From Megasphaera stantonii (GTDB lineage: Bacteria; Bacillota; Negativicutes; Veillonellales; Megasphaeraceae), in NCBI RefSeq assembly GCF_003367905.1, contig NZ_CP029462.1, positions 1,488,001-1,552,000 on the forward strand: 64,000 bases of DNA, written 5' to 3'. A program made the translations under genes and the position numbers. This document shows positions 26,205 to 35,608 of this stretch, piece after piece. The number at the start of each line of letters is the position of its first letter. The stretch's first letter is position 1. Below the pieces are notes generated by a model. That model saw only the letters and a list, made by a program, of their open reading frames with translations, was not told where the DNA came from and searched no databases.

Positions 26205-26536
26205 TAATACGACGAGATGTAGTTGGTGAGGATTTCTATAATAATCGCTGAATTGATGGATAGAGTAACGTTGCGGCAGGTATTTTGGGACGGGAAATTT
26301 TTGATAGTTTCCGCAACCGGCGGTGATTGCCGCTATGGTTCGCATCATACGACGCCATGCCGACGCGCCGTATCGTTATCGTTATATTTTATTTTGTATA
26401 CGAACGTTTTCCCTCAATTTTTTTACGCTGTCCCGTTGAGCTTTTACATCGTCGTACCATCCTTCGCGATGAATGCGCGCCAAAGGGATTCCCGTCAGTC
26501 CGGATACTTCCTCATGGGAAATGGATAGGCAAGCCG
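26205..26536. other. 332 bases without a gene
   Basis: No ORF with a believable ribosome site or protein sequence on either strand, and no obvious repeat. It separates two convergent units. Confidence 0.5.
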
Positions 26537-27259
26537 TTACACGCAGTACGGCAGGTATGGCGTCATGGCGGCGCGGCGCTCCTTCCAGTCAGGCATGATC
26601 ATCGTCATGACGTTGTAAAAGTGGCGCGAGTGGTTGGGATGGACGAGGTGGCACAGCTCGTGGAGCATGACGTGGTCGATGATTTCCGCCGGCATGATGG
26701 CCAAGTAGGTGTTCATGGTAATGATGGCCTTGGCGGGCATGCACGAGCCCCAGCGGGAGCGCATGACGCGCTGGCGGAGCTTGGGCATGGCGATGCCGTA
26801 GGCCGAAAGCTGGGGGAAGATGCGGGCCAGGCTTTCGGCGAACAGCTTCTCCCCTTCCCTGCGCAGCAGCTCGTGGTACAGATGGCGTCGCTCCTCGACG
26901 GTGTTGTCGGCCAGCTCCATGAATACGGTCCGGCCGCGGCGGCGCACCGTATTGCGCAGGCCCAGGCGCACGTCGAGGGTGCAGGCCGTCCCCGCCACGT
27001 ACAGGCTGTCGCCGTCCCGCAAGGTCAGCACCGGCAGGGCTTTCCTGCAGGCGTACTCGTCCAGGGCTTTCACGATGAAGGGGCCCTGCTTTTGCAGAAA
27101 GGCCTCGATGTGCTCTATGGGAACGCGGGGCCCTGCCGATACGTAAATGGATAAGTCGGGGCGGACGCGGAGGTTGATGTTTTTTACGGCCTTCCGCTCC
27201 AGGACGTACGTCAGCTGACGGCCCTCAAGGCAGATGGGGCGCTGCGATATGGGATTCAT
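26537..27259 (-). CDS. YgjP/SprT-like zinc metallopeptidase (DUF45)
   Basis: 240 residues. N-terminal beta-rich half with 'RKAVKNINLRVRPDLSIYVSAG', typical of this family, then 'RSRWGSCMPAKAIITMNTYLAIMP' and the gluzincin site 'HELCHLVHPNHSRHFY'. Homologues are small cytoplasmic proteases; the bacterial role is not settled. It is divergent from the exonuclease gene across 68 bases that hold a TATAAT. Confidence 0.88.
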   Translation of the reverse strand: MNPISQRPICLEGRQLTYVLERKAVKNINLRVRPDLSIYVSAGPRVPIEHIEAFLQKQGPFIVKALDEYACRKALPVLTLRDGDSLYVAGTACTLDVRLGLRNTVRRRGRTVFMELADNTVEERRHLYHELLRREGEKLFAESLARIFPQLSAYGIAMPKLRQRVMRSRWGSCMPAKAIITMNTYLAIMPAEIIDHVMLHELCHLVHPNHSRHFYNVMTMIMPDWKERRAAMTPYLPYCV

Positions 27260-27327
27260 ATTCCTCTCCTCTGTCGATGTGGTATAATACCATCATATTA
27301 TACTATATGCTGCAAGGAGATACTATC

Positions 27328-27882
27328 ATGCTCGATTTTACGGCTATCGATTTTGAAACAGCCAATAAATACTACAACAGCGCCTGCTCCCTGGCGGCCG
27401 TTTCCGTACGGGACTACGAGACGGTCCGGGAAGGCTATACCCTCATCCGCCCTCCCTACATGTCCTTTTCGCCGGACAACATCCGCATCCACGGCATCAC
27501 GCCCGACCAGGTGCGGGACAAGCCGAAATTCGACGCCCTGTGGGACCGCGTCCGGCCTCATCTGGAGGGCCGCATCCTCGTGGCCCACTACGCCGTGTTC
27601 GACACGCGGGTCCTGCGCAGCCTCCTCAAGACGTACGAATTGGAACCGCCCCGGGCGACGTACGCCTGCACGGTGGAAATTTCCCGCAAGGTCTGGCCCG
27701 GCCTGCCCAATCACAAGCTCGATACGGTAGCCGGTTTCCTGGGCTATTCCTTCCGCCACCATCAGGCCTTGGACGACGCCCGGGCCTGCGCCTTCATCGT
27801 CTGCGAGGCGGCGAAGAAGGTCGGCGCATCTTCCATGGAAGAGCTGATGGCGGCGACAGGCCTCTCCCTGAAGATATTATAG
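27328..27882 (+). CDS. DEDD 3'-5' exonuclease (PolC/DnaQ epsilon-like)
   Basis: 184 residues from ATG 27328 (GCAAGGAG upstream). Exonuclease motifs: ExoI 'FTAIDFETAN', ExoII 'ILVAHYAVFDTRVL', ExoIII 'HHQALDDARACAFIV', which gives the DEDDh set with a histidine. Residues 'IHGITPDQVRDKP' are typical of the PolC-like stand-alone exonucleases. It probably trims DNA or RNA ends in repair. Confidence 0.92.
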   Translation: MLDFTAIDFETANKYYNSACSLAAVSVRDYETVREGYTLIRPPYMSFSPDNIRIHGITPDQVRDKPKFDALWDRVRPHLEGRILVAHYAVFDTRVLRSLLKTYELEPPRATYACTVEISRKVWPGLPNHKLDTVAGFLGYSFRHHQALDDARACAFIVCEAAKKVGASSMEELMAATGLSLKIL

Positions 27883-27936
27883 AAATATGAATTTTGCATA
27901 TAGAAGGGCACCTCATGTCGTTTGGTAATACATATC

Positions 27937-27965
27937 TTACATTATCGTCAATCTATGCGTATAAT
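27937..27965 (+). promoter_or_regulatory. Sigma-A-type promoter of the 2-hydroxyacid dehydrogenase
   Basis: TTACAT (27937-27942), 17 bases, TATAAT (27960-27965), about 41 bases before the start codon. Confidence 0.6.
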
Positions 27966-28005
27966 GAAACAAGATAATTTCTATACCGAAAGGGGATTGA
28001 ACATC

Positions 28006-28953
28006 ATGAAAATTGTATTGCTTGAATCGCTGGGAATCAGCCAGGAACTTCTCGATTCGTACGTAAAGCCGCTACGGGAACAGGGCCATGAATTCGCCGC
28101 TTACGAACGCAACGACGACCCGGCCGTCCAGATCGAAGAAGCCAAGGACGCCGATATCCTCATCATCGCCAACATGCCCTTGAAAGGCGAAGTCATCAAC
28201 GCCTGCCCGAACCTGAAATACATCAACGTTGCCTTTACGGGCGTCGACCACGTCGATTTGGAAGCGGCTAAGGCCAAAGGCGTCAAAGTCAGCAACGCTT
28301 CGGGCTATTCGACAGTCGCCGTCGCCGAACTGACCATCGCCATGATCCTCGACCTGCTCCGCTACGTGCCCCAGGTAGACGCAGCCTGCCGCGCCGGCGG
28401 CACGAAGGCCGGCTTCATCGGCGCTGAACTGGAAGGCAAGACTGTCGGCCTCATCGGCACGGGCGCCATCGGCCACCGCGTCGCCGAGCTCGTCCATGCC
28501 TTCGGCGCCAAGGTCATCGCCTACAACGGCTTCTCCCATAAAGCCGATACGGAACTCATCAAATACGTTCCCCTGAAGGAACTGATGGAACAGTCCGATA
28601 TCGTATCGCTCCACTGCCCTGTTACGGACCAGTCCCGCGGCATGATCAACGCCGAAACGCTGTCGTACATGAAGCCGACGGCCTTCCTGGTCAACGAAGC
28701 CCGCGGCCCCGTCGTCGACTCCCAGGCCTTGGCAGACGCCCTCAACAGCGGCAAGATTGCCGGCGCCGGCATCGACGTATTCGAAAACGAACCGCCTCTC
28801 GATACGAATCATCCCCTGCTCCATTCCAAGAACACCATCGTCACGCCCCACGTAGCCTTTGCGACGAAGGAATCCATGGAAAAACGCGCCGTCATCGTCT
28901 TCGACAACATCGACGCCTACATGGCAGGAAATCAGAAAAACGTAATCTTATAA
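28006..28953 (+). CDS. D-isomer-specific 2-hydroxyacid dehydrogenase
   Basis: 315 residues from ATG 28006 (AAAGGGG upstream), rather than from the upstream ATG codons that lie in the promoter. The NAD domain is 'GKTVGLIGTGAIGHRVAELV', and the catalytic R/E/H are in 'NEARGPVVDSQALADAL', 'GIDVFENEPPL' and 'NTIVTPHVAFAT'. It could be a hydroxypyruvate/glyoxylate reductase or a D-lactate-type enzyme; the exact substrate is not decided by sequence. Single gene, with its own promoter and terminator. Confidence 0.9.
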   Translation: MKIVLLESLGISQELLDSYVKPLREQGHEFAAYERNDDPAVQIEEAKDADILIIANMPLKGEVINACPNLKYINVAFTGVDHVDLEAAKAKGVKVSNASGYSTVAVAELTIAMILDLLRYVPQVDAACRAGGTKAGFIGAELEGKTVGLIGTGAIGHRVAELVHAFGAKVIAYNGFSHKADTELIKYVPLKELMEQSDIVSLHCPVTDQSRGMINAETLSYMKPTAFLVNEARGPVVDSQALADALNSGKIAGAGIDVFENEPPLDTNHPLLHSKNTIVTPHVAFATKESMEKRAVIVFDNIDAYMAGNQKNVIL

Positions 28954-28969
28954 GGTATACGAATCCCCA

Positions 28970-29007
28970 AGCAGTATAGGCCTGTCAGGCCTGTACTGCT
29001 TTTTTTA
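28970..29007 (+). terminator. Intrinsic terminator
   Basis: AGCAGTAtAGGCCT and AGGCCTgTACTGCT arms around a 3-base loop, then seven T. Confidence 0.9.
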
Positions 29008-29186
29008 TGGGCGGAAATAGCATACACTATACCATAAATAGATAGGAAATCAAATAACTATAGCATATTTGCAAGCAACGAAAAATATATTGCTTAACAT
29101 AACACTAGTATGGTAGTATGTAAACAACGAAAGACACCATTTAGGTAACCAAGTATTCAGCACATATGTAAAAGGAGCAAACCAGT

Positions 29187-30272
29187 ATGAGCATGAGAAT
29201 GACCTTCCGTTGGTACGGAGAAAAAGACGACAAGATTACGCTGCAGCAGATCGACCAGATCCCCGGCATGGACGGCATCGTCGGCGCATTGTTCGACATT
29301 CCCGTCGGCGACGTATGGCCCGTAGAGCCGCTGCTTCACATCAAACAGCAGGCTGAAGCGAACAACCTCGTATTCAAGGATTTGGAAAGCATCAACGTTC
29401 ACGAAGACATCAAGCTCGGCCTTCCCAGCCGCGACCAGTACATCGAAAACTACATCCAGTCCCTGCGCAACGCCGCAAAGGCCGGCATCGAAATGGTATG
29501 CTACAATTTCATGCCCGTCTTCGACTGGACCCGCACGGAGCTGGCCAAGCCCCTCTACGACGGCTCGACGGTCCTGGCTTACGACTACCACATGGTAGCC
29601 GGCAAGACGCCGCAGGACATGGTAAAAGAAGTCCTGGAAAACAGCAACGGCTATGTCCTCCCCGGCTGGGAACCGGAACGGCTGAAAGAGCTGACCCGCC
29701 TGTTTGAAGCGTACGAAGGCATGGACGAAGACGGCCTGCGCAAAAACCTGGAATACTTCCTCAAAGCCGTCATCCCCGTGGCTGAAGAAGTGGGCATCAA
29801 GATGGGCATCCATCCTGACGATCCCCCCATTTCCGTATTCGGCCTGCCCCGCATCGTAAAGAACGAATCGGACCTCGACAAGATCGCCGCCATGGTAGAC
29901 AGCCCAAGCAACGGCTTCACCATCTGCACGGGCTCCCTCGGCGCCAACCGCCAGAACGACATTCCCCACATCATCCGCAAGTTCGGCAAGATGGGCCGCG
30001 TCAACTTCCTCCACATCCGCAACGTACAGGTTCACGAACCGTGGGTATTCAACGAAGTGGCTCATAAATCGCAGATCGGCAACCTCGACATGTTTGAAAT
30101 CGTCAAGGCCGCTTACGACATCGGCTTCGACGGCCCGATCCGTCCGGACCACGGCCGCATGATCTGGGGCGAAGAAGGCCGTCCCGGCTACGGCTTGTAC
30201 GACCGCGCCCTCGGCGCCAACTACCTCTGCGGCCTTTGGGACGCTATCAACCGCATTTGCGGCCAGAAATAG
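29187..30272 (+). CDS. uxuA: Mannonate dehydratase
   Basis: 361 residues, the normal size. It dehydrates D-mannonate to 2-keto-3-deoxygluconate (KDG). The TIM-barrel sequence has the family motifs 'MTFRWYGEKDDKITLQQIDQIPG' (in part), 'CYNFMPVFDWTRTEL', 'MGIHPDDPP', 'FCxG-type TICTGSLGA' and 'DGPIRPDHGRMIWGEE' with metal-binding His and Asp. First gene of a tight operon with uxuB, a zinc dehydrogenase and a transporter. The 180-base AT-rich upstream region should hold its promoter. Confidence 0.95.
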   Translation: MSMRMTFRWYGEKDDKITLQQIDQIPGMDGIVGALFDIPVGDVWPVEPLLHIKQQAEANNLVFKDLESINVHEDIKLGLPSRDQYIENYIQSLRNAAKAGIEMVCYNFMPVFDWTRTELAKPLYDGSTVLAYDYHMVAGKTPQDMVKEVLENSNGYVLPGWEPERLKELTRLFEAYEGMDEDGLRKNLEYFLKAVIPVAEEVGIKMGIHPDDPPISVFGLPRIVKNESDLDKIAAMVDSPSNGFTICTGSLGANRQNDIPHIIRKFGKMGRVNFLHIRNVQVHEPWVFNEVAHKSQIGNLDMFEIVKAAYDIGFDGPIRPDHGRMIWGEEGRPGYGLYDRALGANYLCGLWDAINRICGQK

Positions 30273-30299
30273 GACGTATACGATAAGGAGGAACCTGAC

Positions 30300-31904
30300 A
30301 TGCTACATTTACATCGCCGCAGCCTCGTCGAAGACAAGGCTGCCTGGGAACAAGCCGGTATCGCCCTGTATCAGTTCGATACAGAGGCTGTGGAAGCAGC
30401 GACGAAGGAAGCGCCCCAGTGGATTCACTTCGGCGGCGGCAATATTTTCCGCGCCTTCATCGCCGCCCTCCAGCAGCGCCTGCTCAATGAAGGACTGGCC
30501 CAAACCGGCATCATTACGGCCGAAACATATGACGAAGAAGTCATCGAACACGTATACCGTCCCTTCGACAATTTGAGCCTGGCCGTTACCATGTATGCCG
30601 ACGGCCGCTTTGAAAACGAAGTCATCGGCTCCGTTGTCGAATCCGTCGTCTGCCGTCCCGATTTTACCGAAGACTGGAAGCGCCTCAAGGAAATCTTCGA
30701 AGCGCCGTCGCTGCAGGTAGCCAGCTTCACCATTACGGAAAAGGGCTACAAGCTGACGGACTACGCCGGCAATTACTTCCCTGCCGTCGCTGAAGACATG
30801 AAGAAGGGCCCGGAACACGTGACTAGCTCCATGGGCTCCATCGCCGCCCTGGCCTACGCCCGCTACAAAGCCGGCGCGTATCCCTTCGCCTTCCTGAGCC
30901 TCGATAACTGCTCCCACAATGGCGACAAGATCAAAGAAGCCATGACGGCCTTTGCACAGCAGTGGGTCGCCAACGGCGTCGCCGAACCGGGCTTTGCCGA
31001 TTACATCAACGACGAAACGAAGGTCTCCTTCCCGTGGAGCATGATCGACAAGATTACGCCCCGCTCGTCGGAAAAAGTACAGGAATACCTGAAAGGCATC
31101 GGCTTCGGTGATACGGAGCTGATCCATACCAATAAAGGAAGCTACGCCGCCTTCGTCAACGCCGAAAACGCCCAGTACCTGGTCATCGAAGACAAGTTCC
31201 CCAATGGCCGCCCGGCCCTCGAAAAAGCCGGCGTCATCTTTACGGACCGGGAAACGGTAGACAAGGTAGAACGGATGAAGGTCTGCACCTGCCTCAACCC
31301 GCTGCACACGGCTCTGGCCGTCTACGGCTGCCTCCTCGGCTACACTCTCATTGCCGACGAAATGAAGGATCCTCAGCTCAAAGGCCTCATTGAACAGATG
31401 GGCTACGGCGAAGGGCTGCCCGTCGTCACCAACCCCGGCGTCCTCGACCCGAAGGCCTTCATCGCCGAAGTCCTGGAACAGCGCCTGACCAACGGCAACC
31501 TGCCCGACACGCCCCAGCGCATCGCCACCGACACGTCGCAGAAGGTCGGCATCCGCTTCGGCGAAACGATCCGCGCTTACGGCGACAAAGCCAAAGACCT
31601 GACTTACGTGCCCCTGGTCATCGCCGGCTGGTGCCGCTACCTCCTGGCTGTCGACGACGAAGGCAAGGCTTTCACGCCGAGCCCGGACCCGCTGCTCCAG
31701 AACGTGCAGGAAGCCCTGCAGGGCGTCGTCCTCGGCGACGTTGCCTCTGCCAAAGGCAAGCTGCGTCCCATCCTGTCCAACACGGGGATTTTCGGCAGCG
31801 ACCTGTACGAAGTCGGCCTCGGCGAAAAGATCGAAGGCTACTTCGAAGAACTCATCGCCGGCCCCCATGCTGTCCGCAATACATTAGTCAAGTACGTGAA
31901 ATAG
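30300..31904 (+). CDS. uxuB: Fructuronate reductase (mannitol dehydrogenase family)
   Basis: 534 residues, start by AAGGAGG. N-terminal Rossmann half with 'WIHFGGGNIFRAF', C-terminal mannitol-dehydrogenase half with 'KVCTCLNPLHTALAVYGCLLGY' and 'SWCRY-type GWCRYLL'. Beside uxuA the best function is NADH-linked reduction of D-fructuronate to D-mannonate. Only 27 bases separate it from uxuA, so the two are one transcript. Confidence 0.92.
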   Translation: MLHLHRRSLVEDKAAWEQAGIALYQFDTEAVEAATKEAPQWIHFGGGNIFRAFIAALQQRLLNEGLAQTGIITAETYDEEVIEHVYRPFDNLSLAVTMYADGRFENEVIGSVVESVVCRPDFTEDWKRLKEIFEAPSLQVASFTITEKGYKLTDYAGNYFPAVAEDMKKGPEHVTSSMGSIAALAYARYKAGAYPFAFLSLDNCSHNGDKIKEAMTAFAQQWVANGVAEPGFADYINDETKVSFPWSMIDKITPRSSEKVQEYLKGIGFGDTELIHTNKGSYAAFVNAENAQYLVIEDKFPNGRPALEKAGVIFTDRETVDKVERMKVCTCLNPLHTALAVYGCLLGYTLIADEMKDPQLKGLIEQMGYGEGLPVVTNPGVLDPKAFIAEVLEQRLTNGNLPDTPQRIATDTSQKVGIRFGETIRAYGDKAKDLTYVPLVIAGWCRYLLAVDDEGKAFTPSPDPLLQNVQEALQGVVLGDVASAKGKLRPILSNTGIFGSDLYEVGLGEKIEGYFEELIAGPHAVRNTLVKYVK

Positions 31905-31930
31905 ATATCGTTTAAGGAGGAAATGCAATT

Positions 31931-32947
31931 ATGAAAGCTGTCGTAGTAGAAACACCGGAAAAGATTACCGTCGTAGAACGTGACATTCCTGAAATCACCA
32001 GCACCCAGGTCCTGCTCAAGGTCAAAGCAGCCGGTATCTGCGGCTCCGACGTAGGCATTTATCACGGCAAAAACGCCTTCGCCACCTATCCCCGCGTCGT
32101 AGGCCACGAATTTGTCGGCGAAGTCGTCAAAGTCGGCGCAGACGTGAAGAACGCCGCCGTCGGCGACCACATCGCCGTCGACCCCGTCGTGTCGTGCGGC
32201 CACTGCTATGCCTGCCGCACAGGCCGTCACAACGTCTGCAAGACCGTCAACGTATTGGGCGTCCACCGCGACGGCGGCTATCAGGAATACGTCGCCGTAG
32301 AACAGAACCAGCTCCACCAGCTGCCGAAGGACCTTCCCTGGGAAATCGCCGCGACGGTTGAACCCTACTCCATCGGCGCCCAGGTCGCCCATCAGGGCCG
32401 CCTGACCGGCGACGACACGGTCCTCATCTGCGGCGCAGGCCCCATCGGCCTGATCATCCTTCAGGTCGCCAAGATGAAGGGCGCTAAGGTCGCTATCCTC
32501 GACGTCGTCGATTCCCGTCTGGAAACGGCGAAGGAAATGGGCGCAGACATGGTCATCAACAGCAAGACCAAAGACCCTGTCGAAGCGATGAACGAATTCA
32601 CCGGCGGCGAAGGCTTCAACCTCATTTACGAAGCGACGGGCAACGTCAACGTATTGCAGATGTGCATCCAGAAGCTGCCCAGCCCGGCAGGCCGCGTCGT
32701 CGTATTGGGCTTCTCGACGGTCGAATTCCCCATCCGGCAGGTCGACATCATGAGCAAGGAACTGGAAATCATCGGCACGCGCCTCAACAACTACCGTTTC
32801 CCCGAAGTCATCGAATGGTTTAAAGAAGGCAAGGTCGACCCGAAATCCATCGTCACCAACACCTTCCCCTTCACCGAAGCGGACAAGGCCTTCCAATACA
32901 ACGACGAACACCCGGAAAACGTGCTGAAAATCGTTCTTACGTTTTAA
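31931..32947 (+). CDS. Zinc-dependent dehydrogenase, probably hexonate (L-gulonate or L-galactonate) 5-dehydrogenase
   Basis: 338 residues. Medium-chain zinc ADH: catalytic zinc at 'AAGICGSDVGIYHG' and 'VVGHEFVGEVV', structural zinc 'CGHCYACRTGRHNVC', NAD site 'VLICGAGPIGLIILQVA'. It resembles the RspB/LgoD group. L-gulonate 5-dehydrogenases of this type give D-fructuronate, which uxuB and uxuA would then process, so the operon position supports this role. L-galactonate to tagaturonate is the main alternative, but no tagaturonate genes are nearby. Confidence 0.8.
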   Translation: MKAVVVETPEKITVVERDIPEITSTQVLLKVKAAGICGSDVGIYHGKNAFATYPRVVGHEFVGEVVKVGADVKNAAVGDHIAVDPVVSCGHCYACRTGRHNVCKTVNVLGVHRDGGYQEYVAVEQNQLHQLPKDLPWEIAATVEPYSIGAQVAHQGRLTGDDTVLICGAGPIGLIILQVAKMKGAKVAILDVVDSRLETAKEMGADMVINSKTKDPVEAMNEFTGGEGFNLIYEATGNVNVLQMCIQKLPSPAGRVVVLGFSTVEFPIRQVDIMSKELEIIGTRLNNYRFPEVIEWFKEGKVDPKSIVTNTFPFTEADKAFQYNDEHPENVLKIVLTF

Positions 32948-32989
32948 CATTCCCGTAGTTTAATGTTTCCGAAAGGACGGTATCAGCGA

Positions 32990-34330
32990 ATGAGTCAACA
33001 AGCATCGTATCAAATCAAAACATCGGAATTAGTCAAAGTCGTCGCCAGCGGCTGGCTGGGCACGGCCATGGAGTTCATGGATTTCCAGCTCTACTCTCTG
33101 GCAGCGGCTATCGTATTCAACGAAATCTTCTTCCCCGAATCGGACCCGGCCATGGGCCTCATCATGGCCATGGGCACGTACGGGGCCGGGTATGTCGCCC
33201 GCCTCGTCGGCGCCTTCGTCTTCGGCCACGTCGGCGACAAGATGGGCCGCCGCACGGTATTATTCGTCACCATTACCCTCATGGGCCTGGCATCTACCCT
33301 CATCGGCTTTTTGCCGACGTACTCTGAAGTCGGCATCTGGGCTCCGGCCGGCCTCGTCGCCCTCCGCATCATCCAGGGCTTAGGGGCAGGCGCGGAAATC
33401 AGCGGCGCCGGCGTCATGGTTACGGAATTCTGCGAAACGAAGACCCGCGGCCTCGTCGGCAGCCTCGTCGGCCTCGGCACCTCGTCGGGCACCCTGTTGG
33501 CCAACCTCATCTGGACCATCATCCTGACGATGCTCACCAAGGAAGAAGTCCTGCTCTGGGGCTGGAGAATCCCCTTCTACGCCTCCTTCGTCGTCATGAT
33601 CGCCGCCGTATTGATCCGGATGTTCGTTCACGAAAGCCCGGTCATGGCGGAAAAGAAGAAATTGCTGGAAGCGGAACGGGAAAAACAGCTTGCCGGCGAC
33701 GTCCCTGTCGAACAGCAGCCGAAAAAAGGCCGGAAGAGCTTTATCGTCGCCCTGGCCCTGCGTTTCGGCCAGGCCGGCAACAGCGGCCTCATGCAGACCT
33801 ACCTGGCCGGTTTTATCGTCACGGTCCTCGCCATGGAAAAGACCGTCGCGACGGAAGCCAACATCATTTCGTCCTGCATTTCCTTCTTCACCATTCCCTT
33901 TGTCGGCTGGCTCGGCGATAAGTTCGGCCGCCGCAAGATGTACATGGTTCTGTCCCTGGCTACGGCTATCTACGCCGTTCCCATGATGCTTCTCTTCGAA
34001 ACGAAGGACCCCGTCATCCTGACCATCGCCATGGTCATCGGCCTGAACGTCGGCGTACAGGGCCTCTTCGCTCTGGAAAACGTCGTATTGACGGAGCTGT
34101 TCGGCGCAAGACACCGCGTCACCATGGTATCGCTGGCGAAGGAAATCGCCGGCCTCGTCGCTACGGGCTTCGGTCCGATCATCGCGGCCGCCGCCGTTAC
34201 GGCGATGACGGGCAGCTGGGTTCCCCTGGCCGTCATGACCATTCTCTTCTCCATGTCGAGCTTCTTCGGCGCCTACTTCTCCGAAGATACGACGGGACGA
34301 GACCTGAACGAACTGGACGACGCTATGTAA
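32990..34330 (+). CDS. MFS transporter, metabolite:H+ symporter type
   Basis: 446 residues from ATG 32990 (AAAGGACGG upstream); ATG 32963 has no ribosome site. Twelve membrane helices. The first helix 'GTAMEFMDFQLYSLAAAIVF' and 'GRRTVLFVTITLMGLAS' plus 'RIIQGLGAGAEISGAG' are the marks of the MHS subfamily (shikimate/proline/dicarboxylate permeases). Last gene of the operon, it probably imports the hexonate that the preceding enzymes degrade. It differs from ExuT-type permeases usual with uxu genes. Confidence 0.88.
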   Translation: MSQQASYQIKTSELVKVVASGWLGTAMEFMDFQLYSLAAAIVFNEIFFPESDPAMGLIMAMGTYGAGYVARLVGAFVFGHVGDKMGRRTVLFVTITLMGLASTLIGFLPTYSEVGIWAPAGLVALRIIQGLGAGAEISGAGVMVTEFCETKTRGLVGSLVGLGTSSGTLLANLIWTIILTMLTKEEVLLWGWRIPFYASFVVMIAAVLIRMFVHESPVMAEKKKLLEAEREKQLAGDVPVEQQPKKGRKSFIVALALRFGQAGNSGLMQTYLAGFIVTVLAMEKTVATEANIISSCISFFTIPFVGWLGDKFGRRKMYMVLSLATAIYAVPMMLLFETKDPVILTIAMVIGLNVGVQGLFALENVVLTELFGARHRVTMVSLAKEIAGLVATGFGPIIAAAAVTAMTGSWVPLAVMTILFSMSSFFGAYFSEDTTGRDLNELDDAM

Positions 34331-34350
34331 CGTCATGTCATATGCAATGG

Positions 34351-34390
34351 ATAACTGAGTATAGTACCTTACTGTACTCAGTTATTTTTC
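34351..34390 (+). terminator. Intrinsic terminator after the transporter
   Basis: ATAACTGAGTA and TACTCAGTTAT with a 13-base loop, then TTTTTC. It sits between the operon and kdgK, so kdgK may be read partly from its own start. Confidence 0.85.
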
Positions 34391-34412
34391 TAAGAAAACA
34401 AGGAGGATTTCT

Positions 34413-35360
34413 ATGGCAAAGGTATTAACCATCGGCGAAGCCATGGGCCTGCTCATTGCTGACCGGCCCGGCGATTTGGCCGAAGTGGAGCGATTTTCCC
34501 GCCACGTCTGCGGAGCCGAATTAAATTACGCCGTCGGCATGGCCCGCTTAGGTCATGACGTATCCTATATTTCCAAGGTCGGCGGCGACCCCTTCGGCCG
34601 CAGCATCCGGGCCTTTTTGAAAGACAACGGAATCCATACGGACTATGTGCAGACCGACGAAGCTCACATGACGGGCTTTCAGATGAAGGAACGGGTCCTG
34701 GAAGGCGACCCGGCCGTGGCGAACATCCGCAAGTACACGGCCTTCTCCTTCATGACGCCTGACGACCTGCAGGGCATCTGCTGGGACGGCGTGACCCACG
34801 TCCATACGACGGGCATTCCCCTGGCTGTGTCGGAATCGTGCCGCCAGACCGTCGTGGCCCTTATGAAGGAAGCCCGCCGCCGCGGCGTGTCCGTTTCCTT
34901 CGATACGAACCTGCGGCCCATGCTCTGGCCTGATACAGAAACCATGGCCAGGGTTATCAACGACGCTGCCCAGTACGCCGATATCGTCATGCCCGGCCTC
35001 AGCGAAGGCAAGATACTGACCGGGCTGGCCGATGAAAAGGCCGTCGCCGGCTATTATCTGGAACGGGGCGCGAAGCTCGTCGTCATCAAGCTGGGCGGCA
35101 GCAGCGGCACGTACGTCGCCGGCAGCGAAGGCGGGCAGTACGTACCGAGCTACCGCGTAGACCATGTCGTCGATACGGTCGGAGCCGGAGACGGCTTTGC
35201 CGTCGGCTTTACCAGCGCCTGGCTGGAAGGCTTGTCTATGGAAGAAGCGGCCCGCCGGGGCGCCGCCGTCGGGGCCATGGTCATCCAGGTCGCCGGCGAC
35301 AACGAAGGCTTGCCGACAAGAGAGCAGCTGGCGGCGTTCCAAAACGAACAGGCAGAATAG
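34413..35360 (+). CDS. kdgK: 2-keto-3-deoxygluconate kinase (PfkB family)
   Basis: 315 residues. PfkB/ribokinase fold: 'GAELNYAVGMARLGHDVSYI', 'VGGDPFGRSI', 'VSFDTNLRPMLWP' and the anion-hole signature 'DTVGAGDGFAVGFTSAWLEG' with the catalytic Asp. It phosphorylates KDG, the product of uxuA, to KDPG for the Entner-Doudoroff aldolase, which is not in this window. Context and the 'TNLRPMLW' motif make KDG the likely substrate. Confidence 0.9.
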   Translation: MAKVLTIGEAMGLLIADRPGDLAEVERFSRHVCGAELNYAVGMARLGHDVSYISKVGGDPFGRSIRAFLKDNGIHTDYVQTDEAHMTGFQMKERVLEGDPAVANIRKYTAFSFMTPDDLQGICWDGVTHVHTTGIPLAVSESCRQTVVALMKEARRRGVSVSFDTNLRPMLWPDTETMARVINDAAQYADIVMPGLSEGKILTGLADEKAVAGYYLERGAKLVVIKLGGSSGTYVAGSEGGQYVPSYRVDHVVDTVGAGDGFAVGFTSAWLEGLSMEEAARRGAAVGAMVIQVAGDNEGLPTREQLAAFQNEQAE

Positions 35361-35376
35361 CAGATTGAACTACACC

Positions 35377-35416
35377 AAAACGGGTTGAGGAACGACATGT
35401 CCTCGGCCCGTTTTTT
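35377..35416 (+). terminator. Intrinsic terminator after kdgK
   Basis: AAACGGGttGAGGA and TCCTCggCCCGTTT arms, then T run. Confidence 0.85.
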
Positions 35417-35608
35417 GGGTTATGCCGAGGCTTGTTTTGTATACTTTAATACACAATCGTTTTACTTTACAAAAGGATTTACGTAGTCTATAATGAAGAA
35501 CAAAACATCATATTTTATCAATATGAGCGGAAAATTATGAAACGCGTTCTGCCCCTGCGCCTGGATCAGGCTGCCTCGGCGGGATTTGCGTCATGAGGAG
35601 GTTTTACT

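Noticed and set aside
26223-26528. ORF of 101 codons in the gap before the metallopeptidase
   Set aside because: Composition is unlike a protein, and its start overlaps the region after a terminator without a ribosome site.
30309-31868. Leftward ORF of 519 codons opposite uxuB
   Set aside because: Shadow of a GC-rich coding frame; uxuB motifs are unambiguous on the other strand.
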